DNA from: Oscillatoria nigro-viridis PCC 7112
GTDB lineage: Bacteria; Cyanobacteriota; Cyanobacteriia; Cyanobacteriales; Microcoleaceae
DNA: 64,000 nucleotides
NCBI RefSeq assembly: GCF_000317475.1
Contig: NC_019729.1
Span: 2,990,501-3,054,500 of the forward strand
Direction: 5' to 3'
Part shown: positions 18,832-26,476 of the stretch, in pieces
Layout: each line of letters begins with the position of its first letter
Numbering within the stretch: position 1 is the stretch's first letter
Made by a program: the position numbers and the translations under genes
Notes under the pieces: generated by a model
What the model was told of the DNA's origin: nothing
The model's input: the letters and a program-made list of their open reading frames with translations, nothing else
Databases searched by the model: none

Positions 18832-19489
18832 ATGAAAAAGTTAATGCCCTTACTACTGGGTGTCGTATTACTGACTAACACAGTTGCTTGTCAGAAGTCA
18901 AGCGAGCCGATCGGCAACACTTCTGCTCCGACTAATCAAAGCCCAAATCCTGTATCTAAGCAAAGCCGCCCTACGTCCAGCCAGCTTAAAAATCAGCCAG
19001 CGGCCGTTCCTGCTGGAACCACTTTTGATACCATTCTCCAACAAGATTTGTCCACGGGTAAAAACCGCGACAAGGAAGGTTTTACTCTGCGAGTCAAAGG
19101 AGGCAATAAAACTCTTAAAGATGCCGTGATACAGGGACACCTGGAAGATGTCGTCAAAGCAGCTAAAGGCAAAAAAGCGAGTTTGCATCTAGTTTTTGAT
19201 GATATTCAACTCGCAGATGGCTCAGCGTATCCCATTGATGTTACTGAGCGTGAATACTCAGGTAGAAACAAAAACCAAAGGCAAGTTTGTTCAGAATGCT
19301 GGCATTATTTTAGCTGGAGCAGCGGCCGGTCATTTCCTGGGCAATCAAGCGAAATTCAAGCATGGTGCTTTAGCTGGGGGTGCAGCAACAGCGGCTTATG
19401 TCTTGTCTAGTCCTGGTGGTGAAGTTGTCCTTAAAAAAGGAACCAATGTTAAGCTGAAACTTAAAAAACCTCTCGATACTAGCCCATAA
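18832..19489 (+). pseudogene. lipoprotein with glycine-zipper tail, frameshifted
   Basis: The first frame (from ATG 18832) gives a lipoprotein signal peptide with lipobox TVAC at about residues 17-20. A Ser/Pro/Gln-rich linker follows, then a beta-rich domain ending LVFDDIQLADGSAYPIDVT. Near 19240-19255 the sensible protein continues in the next frame: VNTQVETKTKGKFVQNAGIILAGAAAGHFLGNQAKF, then GALAGGAATAAYVLSSPGGEVVLKKGTNVKLKLKKPL, stopping at 19489. The original frame instead runs on as nonsense to 19410. One extra base explains both. A glycine zipper suggests outer-membrane or envelope association. Could be a real mutation or an assembly error. Confidence 0.65.
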
Positions 19490-19678
19490 TAAGTTGTGCT
19501 TTTGTAGACTGCATGGATGCAGAAAACGGAGGCGATTGAGTACCAATCGAAGGATCTCGCTCGTGCAGAATAATTTGCCTCCGTTGAAGGAAACCGTAGA
19601 ATAGATTTTACAGGAGTTGCCAGAGACGTGAGTTCAGCACTCTTGTTTGGAGCGATCGCTCTGGCAGTGTTTGGTCGT

Positions 19679-19969
19679 TCAAGCTTTGATTATTTTGCTT
19701 GCTCCTTCAAGATAGAAAAGCCTGAGACGTTCGCCCAAAGCAGTAAAGTCAGGCTCGCCGTTTAAAGGAGTTCTTAATAGTTCAACTGGCTCTCCTTTTT
19801 CCTCTGCCAACAAAACGAGTTCGTTTCCTGTTGCATATCCTGTAAACTTAGGAAAAAAATCATTTCGTGAAACTTCGTTAGTGATGCCGTGCCCCTCGGA
19901 AAACCTTAGCTGAATCCAGTCTATTTCAAGCCTCTCAAAATCAATCTTAAGACCTGCGAAATGTGGGTT
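19679..19969 (-). pseudogene. 5'-truncated hypothetical gene
   Basis: An open minus-strand frame of 96 codons lacks any ATG, GTG or TTG start near its beginning and is closed upstream by TGA at 19970-19972. It has normal coding character: IDFERLEIDWIQLRF, then FFPKFTGYATGNELVLLAEEKGEPVELL, ending ERLRLFYLEGASKIIKA. I do not recognise the family. It directly follows the EEP-family gene on the same strand (8 bp), so its front may have been lost when that gene came to lie there. Probably a remnant. Confidence 0.5.
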
Positions 19970-19977
19970 TCAATTAC

Positions 19978-20769
19978 TCAAGATAATTCTCTGACTATTT
20001 CAAGTTCAGCAGCAATGCCAAAATGGTCGGAGGGGTACAGGTTGCGGTCATTGGGAGCAGGGGAAGTCAGAATGAGCTGGCAATCGCGTACGCGCAGGTG
20101 CTGGTTGATAAATATGTAGTCGAGGGTACCGTGCCAAGGTCGCAAAGTGCGGTTAAGCCAGGAGTTGAATATGTATTTGACTAGCTTGTACTGCCAACTG
20201 CGCTGTTTTTTTAAGGGGGTGGGACAGGTATACTCTGGCTCGCGACCGTGGTATGCGGCGTAAGCTGAGGTAAATCGTTCGCGCATCAGTGCGATCGCTG
20301 GTGTCTGCGGCATCCCGTTAAAATCCCCTAAAGCTACGATTGGCAGAGCGGGCGGTAATTTACCTAGCCAGTCTTTAAGCAACTGCACCTGTTTGACCCG
20401 TTCGGGATGGGGACCTGGATACCAGTAATAATGCCCATTACAAAATACAAGTTGCTGACCGTCCACTTCAACTTGCACGTATTGTGCTACCCGTCCCTGA
20501 CTTCCCAAGTCAAGGGTTTCTTGTTGGATGAATGGATAACGGCTGAGAATTGCCGCGCCGTAATTGTCTGGGCCTTTGTAGGGTACTAGCTGCACGTAAG
20601 GCATATTCAGTTGCTGTGCCAACCAAGCGCTGTTGTCTTCTGGAAGCATAACCTCTTGCAGACCGATTAAATCTGCCTGTTGTGCTGCCAAACCCTCTAC
20701 CAAAAGTTCCCGTCGCTGCGTCCACGATTCCCTTTCACACAGTATGTTGATCGTGATGACTTTGACCAC
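19978..20769 (-). CDS. endonuclease/exonuclease/phosphatase family hydrolase
   Basis: 263 residues from a GTG at 20769; an AAGGAG site lies about 9 bp upstream of that GTG. The frame is open to a TTG at 20820, but the domain begins directly after the GTG. EEP-superfamily motifs appear in order: KVITINIL, LQEVMLP (metal-binding Glu), GDFNGMP, TLDYIF and PSDHFGI (catalytic Asp-His). The family includes DNase I, exonuclease III and sphingomyelinase/phosphatase-like enzymes and needs Mg2+. No signal peptide, so it is probably cytosolic; substrate unknown. Immediately upstream is a broken Ser/Thr kinase fragment. Confidence 0.87.
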   Translation of the reverse strand: MVKVITINILCERESWTQRRELLVEGLAAQQADLIGLQEVMLPEDNSAWLAQQLNMPYVQLVPYKGPDNYGAAILSRYPFIQQETLDLGSQGRVAQYVQVEVDGQQLVFCNGHYYWYPGPHPERVKQVQLLKDWLGKLPPALPIVALGDFNGMPQTPAIALMRERFTSAYAAYHGREPEYTCPTPLKKQRSWQYKLVKYIFNSWLNRTLRPWHGTLDYIFINQHLRVRDCQLILTSPAPNDRNLYPSDHFGIAAELEIVRELS

Positions 20770-20816
20770 AGAGTTTTTCTCCTTGATTGATTTAACGATC
20801 CGCAGGGGCTGCGAAG

Positions 20817-21055
20817 TCAAGCGAGCCTAAGCCATTGGGCCATATAAAAACTGTCCGAACTATTGTGATTTTTGAGTTTTTTTAATACAAAAGTCTGAGA
20901 CAAATTCGTATAATTTTTAGGTTTGACAAGAAAAGTATCCCCTTGTCCGCCGCCACCAATCGGTTTAACTATTTCCCATTTTTCATCCCAAGGTTTGTTT
21001 TTCTGTTTGCTCGTAATCTTTAAAGTGTGGGTTGAGGGAGATGATTGCTCAGAAG
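20817..21055 (-). pseudogene. Ser/Thr protein kinase N-terminal stub
   Basis: A minus-strand frame with no clear start reads NKPWDEKWEIVKPIGGGGQGDTFLVKP, then SQTFVLKKLKN, before degenerating and stopping at 20817. IGGGGQGDTFLV is the glycine-rich ATP loop and VLKKLK contains the catalytic Lys of bacterial eukaryotic-like kinases. Everything after the first ~60 residues of the domain is missing. A cut-down gene, adjoining the EEP gene start. No ATG is present in this frame, so it was not listed as an ordinary ORF. Confidence 0.7.
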
Positions 21056-21109
21056 CAAGTTAGCAGAATTCACAGACAAATCTTCGGAAGCTTTGTCTTG
21101 AAATAAGAC

Positions 21110-21221
21110 AGTATAAGCTGTCGCGCATTTAAATTGTAGATTCAGGGCGGGTTCATAGGCCCACCCCACAAGACCGGGAATTGTTTTTAACAGACAATTT
21201 AAATGTAGAACAGCTTATACT
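21110..21221. mobile_element. 112-bp MITE with IS630-like terminal repeats
   Basis: The first 28 bases (21110-21137) and last 28 (21194-21221) are inverted repeats matching at 24 of 28 positions. The outer parts are AGTATAAGCTGT and ACAGCTTATACT, and the inner halves match again (CATTTAAATTGT). The outer sequence TAAGCTGT, plus ATTTAAA further in, is the same pattern as the ends of the intact IS630 element at 24025-25213. So this is probably mobilised by that transposase family. Its core, CGGGTTCATAGGCCCACC, recurs in the element at 57745-57858. Confidence 0.75.
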
Positions 21222-21680
21222 ACACCGCTCTGGGTTAGGCACAAGACACACGACACACAACCATCCGCTGTTTTATGAAGTTGTGCCGAACTGCGGCATT
21301 TGACTTTTGTATCTGCAAACTGAAAAAATTCAAATGCTTCAACCTCGCGCATGACCCGATCGTGTTTTAGCAGGCAGTTCTAAAACTTTCCTCTCTCTAC
21401 AGGAGCAAGCTGAAGGATAGAATGCGATCGCTTGCATTAGATTGCAAACTGCGAATCTCGCAGTCACACTTCACTCTCCAAGCATTAGTCGTACCTGCAA
21501 TCTCTAGAAGAAGTTCCAATTAAAACCTCCAATGATTAGCCTTCATCGGACAACATCAAATGGCTGTAGACAGAGAGTGCAACACCTTCGGGCAAAGATA
21601 GCTAACAGTTCTGGTCAGCGGTTGTTGAGCTCTGGAGCATCTCACCGTATCGGCTTCAGGCAATCCGCTGCACCAGAATG
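21222..21680. other. 459-bp stretch without recognisable gene
   Basis: Both strands are broken by frequent stops. One HIP1 site (GCGATCGC) occurs near 21424. I see no promoter, repeat or RNA gene I can support. It lies downstream of the convergent methyltransferase gene's stop at 21681. Confidence 0.4.
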
Positions 21681-22271
21681 TTATATTTCTTTTGATGCTA
21701 TCGCCTGAACTACTGCGCCAATGCCAGTGTGATAAATACCTTCTACTACATCACGCTCAAGCTCAATTAGATGCATAAACTTTAAGCCAGCTAACTCAAG
21801 GCTTAAAGATTCTTTAGATTGCATCGAATCTACTGAATTGCCGCCGCCAGTACCATGCTTCAACTGATCGGGTGTATAAGCCTCAAGCAGAAACACACCG
21901 TTTGGCTTTAAGCCTGCTTCAACTTTTTTATGAAGTTGTTTTCTTGTTGAAGAGGGCAACGGACAAAATATAGATACAATTCCGTCCCATTGATTCTCGC
22001 CTAAATCATAATCTGCTAGATTAGCATGAATAAACTCAACAACCACCCCGTTCTCCTCGGCTAACTTTCTGGCCTTATTCAAACCAACTATAGAGGCATC
22101 TACAGCGGTTACAGAGTAACCCTGTTTAGCAAGGAAAACGGCATTCCGCCCTTCTCCTTCGGCCAAGCTCAGAACTTTACCTTTTGGAATACTGCTGAAG
22201 TTTGCTGCCAAAAACTCGTTCGGGTTTGTGCCATATACGTACTCTTGGGCGCTGTATCTTTCATCCCACAT
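21681..22271 (-). CDS. class I SAM-dependent methyltransferase
   Basis: 196 residues from the ATG at 22271 (MWDERYSAQEYVYGTNPNEFL), the usual start of this group; GGAG lies about 7 bp upstream. An in-frame ATG at 22334 would add 21 unlikely residues. Motif I is VLSLAEGEGRNAVFLA, with the following acidic residue in VTAVDAS; motif II-like is WDGIVSIFCPLP. This is the tellurite-resistance/thiopurine-like branch of small methyltransferases. Soluble; acceptor substrate unknown. It stands alone with long non-coding DNA on both sides. Confidence 0.85.
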   Translation of the reverse strand: MWDERYSAQEYVYGTNPNEFLAANFSSIPKGKVLSLAEGEGRNAVFLAKQGYSVTAVDASIVGLNKARKLAEENGVVVEFIHANLADYDLGENQWDGIVSIFCPLPSSTRKQLHKKVEAGLKPNGVFLLEAYTPDQLKHGTGGGNSVDSMQSKESLSLELAGLKFMHLIELERDVVEGIYHTGIGAVVQAIASKEI

Positions 22272-22687
22272 CTGTTTTCTCCAATTGTTGCTGCTGGCAC
22301 ATTTGATGCCAAAAAAATATAACTGTGTATTCAACCGCAGATATGCTGGATAATACCCTTACCGGGGGGTGGATTATCCATCAGATCTGTTGGACAACAT
22401 CCGAGTTTTAAGGAATTAAACAGAAACGAAAGCAGGTTAAGTCCGGGTTCTTGGGTGTTATCCATCGCTTCTGATAGTTAATCCTGGAAGTCTTGGGTGT
22501 TATTCGTCACTTTTGCTGATAATATCCTCTATATCGGTCTTATCCAACATTAACCTAATGTCGCAATCTACCGCTCCGATGCAGCTTTACCGCTTGCTTG
22601 AGGCGGAGCCTTCGCAGAGCAGGAACGAGTGCGATCGCCCCTCGCCGCTGTAAGTTGGGTTGAGCTTGTCACGTCCTTACTTGTAAA
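22272..22687. other. 416-bp stretch without gene
   Basis: No open frame of credible coding character. Around 22600-22640 lies GGCGGAGCCTTCGCAGAGCA next to a HIP1-type GCGATCGC, a form of short cyanobacterial repeat. The rest shows nothing I can assign. Confidence 0.4.
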
Positions 22688-22918
22688 TCAGGGTAGAGTG
22701 AAACCAAACATGACTCGATTGGGCGATCGCGATTGACTAGCTATCGAACAAAGTAAACCTTGAGACTTAACATCTGCACTACCGAGCTTCTTGAAGTATC
22801 TGGCGACTGGGAATAGCTCAAAGCCTACCTTTTCATAGGTGTGACGGTCTCTTTCATCACCGAGAGCGCCTCCAGTCTCAACCATCGCAATAGACATCCC
22901 AGCGTTTTTACTTGCCAC
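22688..22918 (-). pseudogene. GNAT acetyltransferase C-terminal fragment
   Basis: Starting from a GTG at 22918, the frame reads GMSIAMVETGGALGDERDRHTYEKVGFELFPVARYFKKL. This corresponds to the C-terminal half of GNAT N-acetyltransferases (VETGG-x-P/ARxTYExxGFxxxPxxRYFK). The acetyl-CoA binding region is absent and the tail continues into non-homologous sequence until 22688. Upstream to 23214 no sensible N-terminal half is visible. A remnant. Confidence 0.55.
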
Positions 22919-23214
22919 AGAAGTGGGTGGAACGGAAGACTGAGGGATTTCAATGCCGGGACGCTAGATTGGGTATTCTGCTGGCGAAGTGCACATCGAC
23001 TGCATTTACTGGAAGCCTGCCTTGTAAGCATTACTAAATTCACTGCGGATTCAGGACAGTTGTAGGTGGTTTTTCGCTCGGCTTTCCCAAATAAAGAATA
23101 CCGAGAGCAATGGTAGCTCCCGGTATCAACTTTTCCAGTTCCGTTGTTGTTAAGTAAATCCAATCAGGCTCAATTTGGAGAAATTTGCCTCACTCCATTA
23201 AGCACAGCCGATCG

Positions 23215-23697
23215 TTATTGGTTAGCCTGTTCCAGGGCCGGATTCGTTGAAGCTCCAGCAATTTCGGCCAAATTAATCTTGACGACTTTATTGCGAGCTT
23301 CAGTCACTTTGGGCAGTGTTAGCGTTAGAATGCCATGTTTGCATTCAGCTTGCACGGAGTCGTTTTGAATGTGTGCCGGCAAGGAAAGCACCCGGTGGAA
23401 TTTGCCGTAGCGGAATTCAGAGCGGACGTAGCCAGATTTTTCGTCTGTGTTTTCGCAGCGGCGTTCGCCAGAGATAGAAATTGCTTCGCGAGTGACTTGA
23501 ACGTCAATGTCTTTGGGGTCAATTCCAGGCAGTTGCGCTTTTAATACGAAGTTGTCCCCAGCATCAACCAATTCCAAAGCTGGCATCCAAGCTGCTTCTG
23601 AGTTATCTCTCGTTGCTGCCCGTTGGTCAAAAACTTTATCGAGTTGCTGGCGGAGCGTTTCAATTTCTGTGAAGGGTTGCCAATAGCGCATCAACAT
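23215..23697 (-). CDS. hspA: small heat-shock protein, Hsp20/alpha-crystallin family
   Basis: 160 residues. The N-terminal MLMRYWQPFTEIETLRQQLDKVFD is typical of cyanobacterial HspA. The alpha-crystallin domain (about 38-140) contains LKAQLPGIDPKDIDVQV, ISGERR and GILTLTLPK. It is an ATP-independent holdase that forms large oligomers, binds unfolding proteins and, in cyanobacteria, protects membranes and thylakoid components under heat and light stress. GAGGTG sits about 8 bp before the ATG. No CIRCE element was found in the 300 bp upstream. Monocistronic. Confidence 0.93.
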   Translation of the reverse strand: MLMRYWQPFTEIETLRQQLDKVFDQRAATRDNSEAAWMPALELVDAGDNFVLKAQLPGIDPKDIDVQVTREAISISGERRCENTDEKSGYVRSEFRYGKFHRVLSLPAHIQNDSVQAECKHGILTLTLPKVTEARNKVVKINLAEIAGASTNPALEQANQ

Positions 23698-24024
23698 AAT
23701 CTGTCACCTCAAAGATTGGTAAGACTTTAGAACGAAAGTTTGGGTTGAAGCTCGTTGCTTACATTTATTATGATGCCGCTTTATAACTGGGAGGAACAGT
23801 CAGGAAAACCCCACTCTGTTGGTCGTATTTGCCATAATGCACGTGAAAGAATCAGCAGTAATTGGCAGGGAAGAAAACCGTACAAACTATTCCTAGAAAC
23901 CGAAAATGCTGTGTCAACCCTATGATGAGCCAGCCGAGCGAAAAGAGCACGGCGTAAGCGTCGGGGGAAGGATCGGCGGTGTTAACCGTACCAAAAGTAC
24001 GGTGCGGGTGATGTGTAGTTAGGG
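23698..24024. other. 327-bp intergenic stretch with one hairpin
   Basis: It should hold the hspA promoter. Next to the IS630 left end, ACCGTAC at 23985-23991 pairs with GTACGGT at 23997-24003 over a CAAAA loop, in a GC-rich segment (23930-24010) whose composition differs from its surroundings. No gene seen. Confidence 0.4.
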
Positions 24025-25213
24025 TAAGCTGTTGTACCTTTAAATAGGGTATAATAAAAATTAAGTTTAGTCAATATCTACAAAAATGCCAGCCAAAAAC
24101 CATCTCAATTCCAAACAAATAGATCAACTACAGAAAGCCTTAAAAGAGGAAGAAAAAGCCAATATTAGAGAAAGGATTCTGATTTTATTATTGCTAAATG
24201 ACGGAAAAACACAATCTAAAATCGCTGAATTTTTGGGTTGTTCAATAAATAAAGTATCTTATTGGTGTATGAAGGGAGACCCCGACAATCTAGAAAGTCT
24301 AATAGATGAAAGGATGAAGGGAAATCACAAAAAAGCCACCGATCAATATATAGAGATATTATTAGAAACTATAGAGAAAGACCCTCAAGAACTAGGATAT
24401 GATTTTGGACGATGGACAGCGCAGAGATTAGCAACATACTTAGAGGAATCCACAGGGATAAAATTAAGTGGAGGACAAGTTCGGAGGATATTAAAGCAAA
24501 AAAAGTATGTTTACATCTGGGCAAAGTATAGTTTGGAATCAAAGAGAAATCCCGAAAAAAGAACAGCGTTTAAAATAAAGATAGCCGAATATTTAAAAAC
24601 AGAAAAAGAATCCCCAGAACGATTACAGGTATGGTTTTGGGACGAGAGTGGATTTAGTTTAAGAGTCACCCGAAGAAAGAACTGGTGTAAAAAAGGAAGC
24701 CGAAAAAAGGTCAGAGGAGACCGAAGAAAAGGCAGAGTTAATGTAATGGGAGGAGTGAGGAATTCGGATAAAAAAAGGTGGGTAGAATTCCTCAAAAAAG
24801 GCAATTCATATAATTTTTATCAAGTGCTAAAACTATTTTATGAAGAGCTAATTAATGAATGGGTATCAGCAGGTCATCAAGCCTCAGAATTTGCTAAAAA
24901 AGGAGCGAAAATAGTGATTGTTCTGGATAATGCTAGTTTTCATAAGAAAGAAGAGTACCTGCAAATAATTGAAACAGAAATGCCTAATCTTCATTTAGAA
25001 TTCCTCCCCGAATACAGCCCAGACTATAACTTAATTGAATTAGTATGGCATTCGGCAAAAGAATATATTGCCAATCGACTTTTTACATCTATTGAAGAGC
25101 TAGAGTATTTATTGCACCGCCTCTTAAATGAAGGGCAATTAATAATTAAATGGAATCGCAAAATCAAAAATAAGGGCAATGCTTGTATCACAGTTTAAAT
25201 GTGCAACAGCTTA
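24025..25213 (+). mobile_element. intact IS630-family insertion sequence
   Basis: 1189 bp bounded by TAAGCTGTTGTACCTTTAAA at 24025-24044 and, inverted, TTTAAATGTGCAACAGCTTA at 25194-25213 (18 of 20 matched). TA at both outer ends fits the TA target duplication of IS630/Tc1-mariner elements. It carries one uninterrupted transposase gene. Its AT-richness stands out from the neighbouring DNA. Two miniature elements with related ends occur elsewhere in the window (21110-21221 and 62192-62313). Confidence 0.85.
24086..25198 (+). CDS. IS630-family transposase
   Basis: 370 residues in a single frame, without the programmed frameshift some IS630 elements use. The N-terminal helix-turn-helix (about 20-75: RERILILLLLNDGKTQSKIAEFLGCSINKVSYW) is followed by a second winged HTH, and then the DDE catalytic core. 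The core shows Asp in WFWDESGFS, Asp in IVLDNASFHKK and the final acidic residue in PEYSPDYNLIELVW. It cuts and rejoins DNA at the TA-flanked ends just outside the gene; the stop codon lies in the right terminal repeat. Apparently functional. Confidence 0.93.
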   Translation: MPAKNHLNSKQIDQLQKALKEEEKANIRERILILLLLNDGKTQSKIAEFLGCSINKVSYWCMKGDPDNLESLIDERMKGNHKKATDQYIEILLETIEKDPQELGYDFGRWTAQRLATYLEESTGIKLSGGQVRRILKQKKYVYIWAKYSLESKRNPEKRTAFKIKIAEYLKTEKESPERLQVWFWDESGFSLRVTRRKNWCKKGSRKKVRGDRRKGRVNVMGGVRNSDKKRWVEFLKKGNSYNFYQVLKLFYEELINEWVSAGHQASEFAKKGAKIVIVLDNASFHKKEEYLQIIETEMPNLHLEFLPEYSPDYNLIELVWHSAKEYIANRLFTSIEELEYLLHRLLNEGQLIIKWNRKIKNKGNACITV

Positions 25214-25324
25214 AGGACGTACTCCTGCAGGCATTCGCTGCTTTCCCATAGCCATCGCTCGTTGTATGAGGGATCTCGCATCATCCCGCTCTTACAGCAA
25301 TTTGAGATCGAACCCGCTACAAAG

Positions 25325-25665
25325 ATGATAAACATTAAAGATGTAAAAAAAGGAGATTATTTAGAGATAGCAGCATATTCTCTTGACTTACAACAGAAGA
25401 TACTAAGTGCGCGGCAAAACAAAGAAGGCACACAAAGATAGTTAGCAAAACGATTTAAAGTGAGTTTATCGTTGATACGTGCTTTTTGCGTCGGTATCGA
25501 GAGACGGGGGAGATAGCTGCCAGAACTCTCTTGAGGAGCTCGCCGCTCGAAGCTTAAAGGTAAAGAGCAAGAATTGTTAAAGATAATAGTGACAGAGAAA
25601 AGCGATATATAGCGTTTCGAGGGAAAGCTGAGGTACTCTAGGCCTCCGTGGGCTGGAGTGGGCAT
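25325..25665 (+). pseudogene. degenerate IS630-type transposase, N-terminal remnant
   Basis: From the ATG at 25325: KGDYLEIAAYSLDLQQKILSARQNKEGTQR, a stop at 25441, then LAKRFKVSLSLIRAF, another stop, and GARRSKLKGKEQELLKIIVTEKSDI. Read through the stops, this is the HTH half of a second IS630-family transposase, a different subgroup from the intact one next door. Several nonsense changes make it dead. Confidence 0.65.
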
Positions 25666-25689
25666 ACTTCACCACGCTTGAGAACCGCT

Positions 25690-25914
25690 GTATATTGCTT
25701 AAAATGGGGAGTATAATTGTTCTGGAAAATTTTAAAGATGCACCTAAAAATTGAGAGATTGATTAGCCAAAGTGTGAATGGTATTACCATACAACTTTAT
25801 GCTAGTTTAATTGCTTATCTAATTTTACAACTGATATCTATTTCGGCGCAGTGGGGTAATAAACTATTAGATAATATTCGCTATCTTCTCTTCTTGTATG
25901 TGTCAGAAAATTAG
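25690..25914 (+). pseudogene. transposase C-terminal remnant (IS4-like)
   Basis: The frame ending at 25914 reads FWKILKMHLKIERLISQSVNGITIQLYASLIAYLILQLI, then WGNKLLDNIRYL. This matches the C-terminal helix region of IS4-like DDE transposases, where W/F-K-x-LK and SVNGIxIQxYxxLIxYLxLQL recur. The catalytic part is missing. It is separated from the IS630 remnant by about 40 bp, so several elements decayed here. Confidence 0.6.
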
Positions 25915-26247
25915 TTGTGTTCATTGATTTGAGTAACTCATATTTTGTTAAAAATTTTACCTGGTTAGTCTTACTATATCGAGATATGTAAAGTTTTGTA
26001 TCAAAATTCACCATTTCTGTGTCCATACCTACAAGACGCCGACAAAGCGGGTTTTGTTGTTTCTACAACCAAACTGGTAGATTTGGCATTATCAATTAGG
26101 AATGACAGAATATGTCTAGGCTAGAGATTTAGTACAGTCGCCACGTTTTGTCGGGGCTGTTGCTGAGGAGTTGCGTAGTTTGCATGAGTTAGGTGTTAAA
26201 GAAAGGCTAGCCCGATTCTCGTCGGCACCATCCCCATCCGCGAACAA
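25915..26247. other. 333-bp stretch of unassigned remnants
   Basis: No intact gene. Around 26128-26220 a plus-strand frame reads RDLVQSPRFVGAVAEELRSLHELGVKERLARF, which has coding character but no family I recognise. AT-rich before 26030, more GC-rich after, suggesting a junction. Confidence 0.35.
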
Positions 26248-26399
26248 AGCGCAAGCAAACAGAACAAGAAAGAGAACCACTGTGAGAATGCGATCGCCTT
26301 GCACGGTTCCAAGCAGAAGCCACTAACCGGATTCAAGACGAATTTTTAGCGGTGCTGTCCCATGATTGGCGATCGCCCGTGTGCTTAAACACTGAATGA
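26248..26399 (+). pseudogene. histidine-kinase remnant containing an H box
   Basis: One frame has RKQTEQEREPL; after a shift comes LARFQAEATNRIQDEFLAVLSHDWRSPV, stopping at 26397-26399. That is the linker and H box of a hybrid histidine kinase, very like [23 protein letters not shown] in the intact kinase just downstream. Its ELRTPL is replaced by DWRSPV, and both frame and length are lost. Probably the scar of a kinase gene that once stood here. Confidence 0.6.
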
Positions 26400-26476
26400 C
26401 TTAGGTTTTGGGCAGATTATATCTTGATTCCCTAACAATAACTGGCATAATAGGTAAATAGGCAGGACTAACCGCA

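Noticed and set aside
22825-23163. 112-codon minus-strand frame before hspA
   Set aside because: Overlaps the GNAT fragment in another frame and shows no family pattern or ribosome site.
23985-24003. Hairpin ACCGTAC/GTACGGT as part of the IS630 element
   Set aside because: It lies outside the terminal repeat at 24025; the TA-bounded ends place the IS boundary further right.
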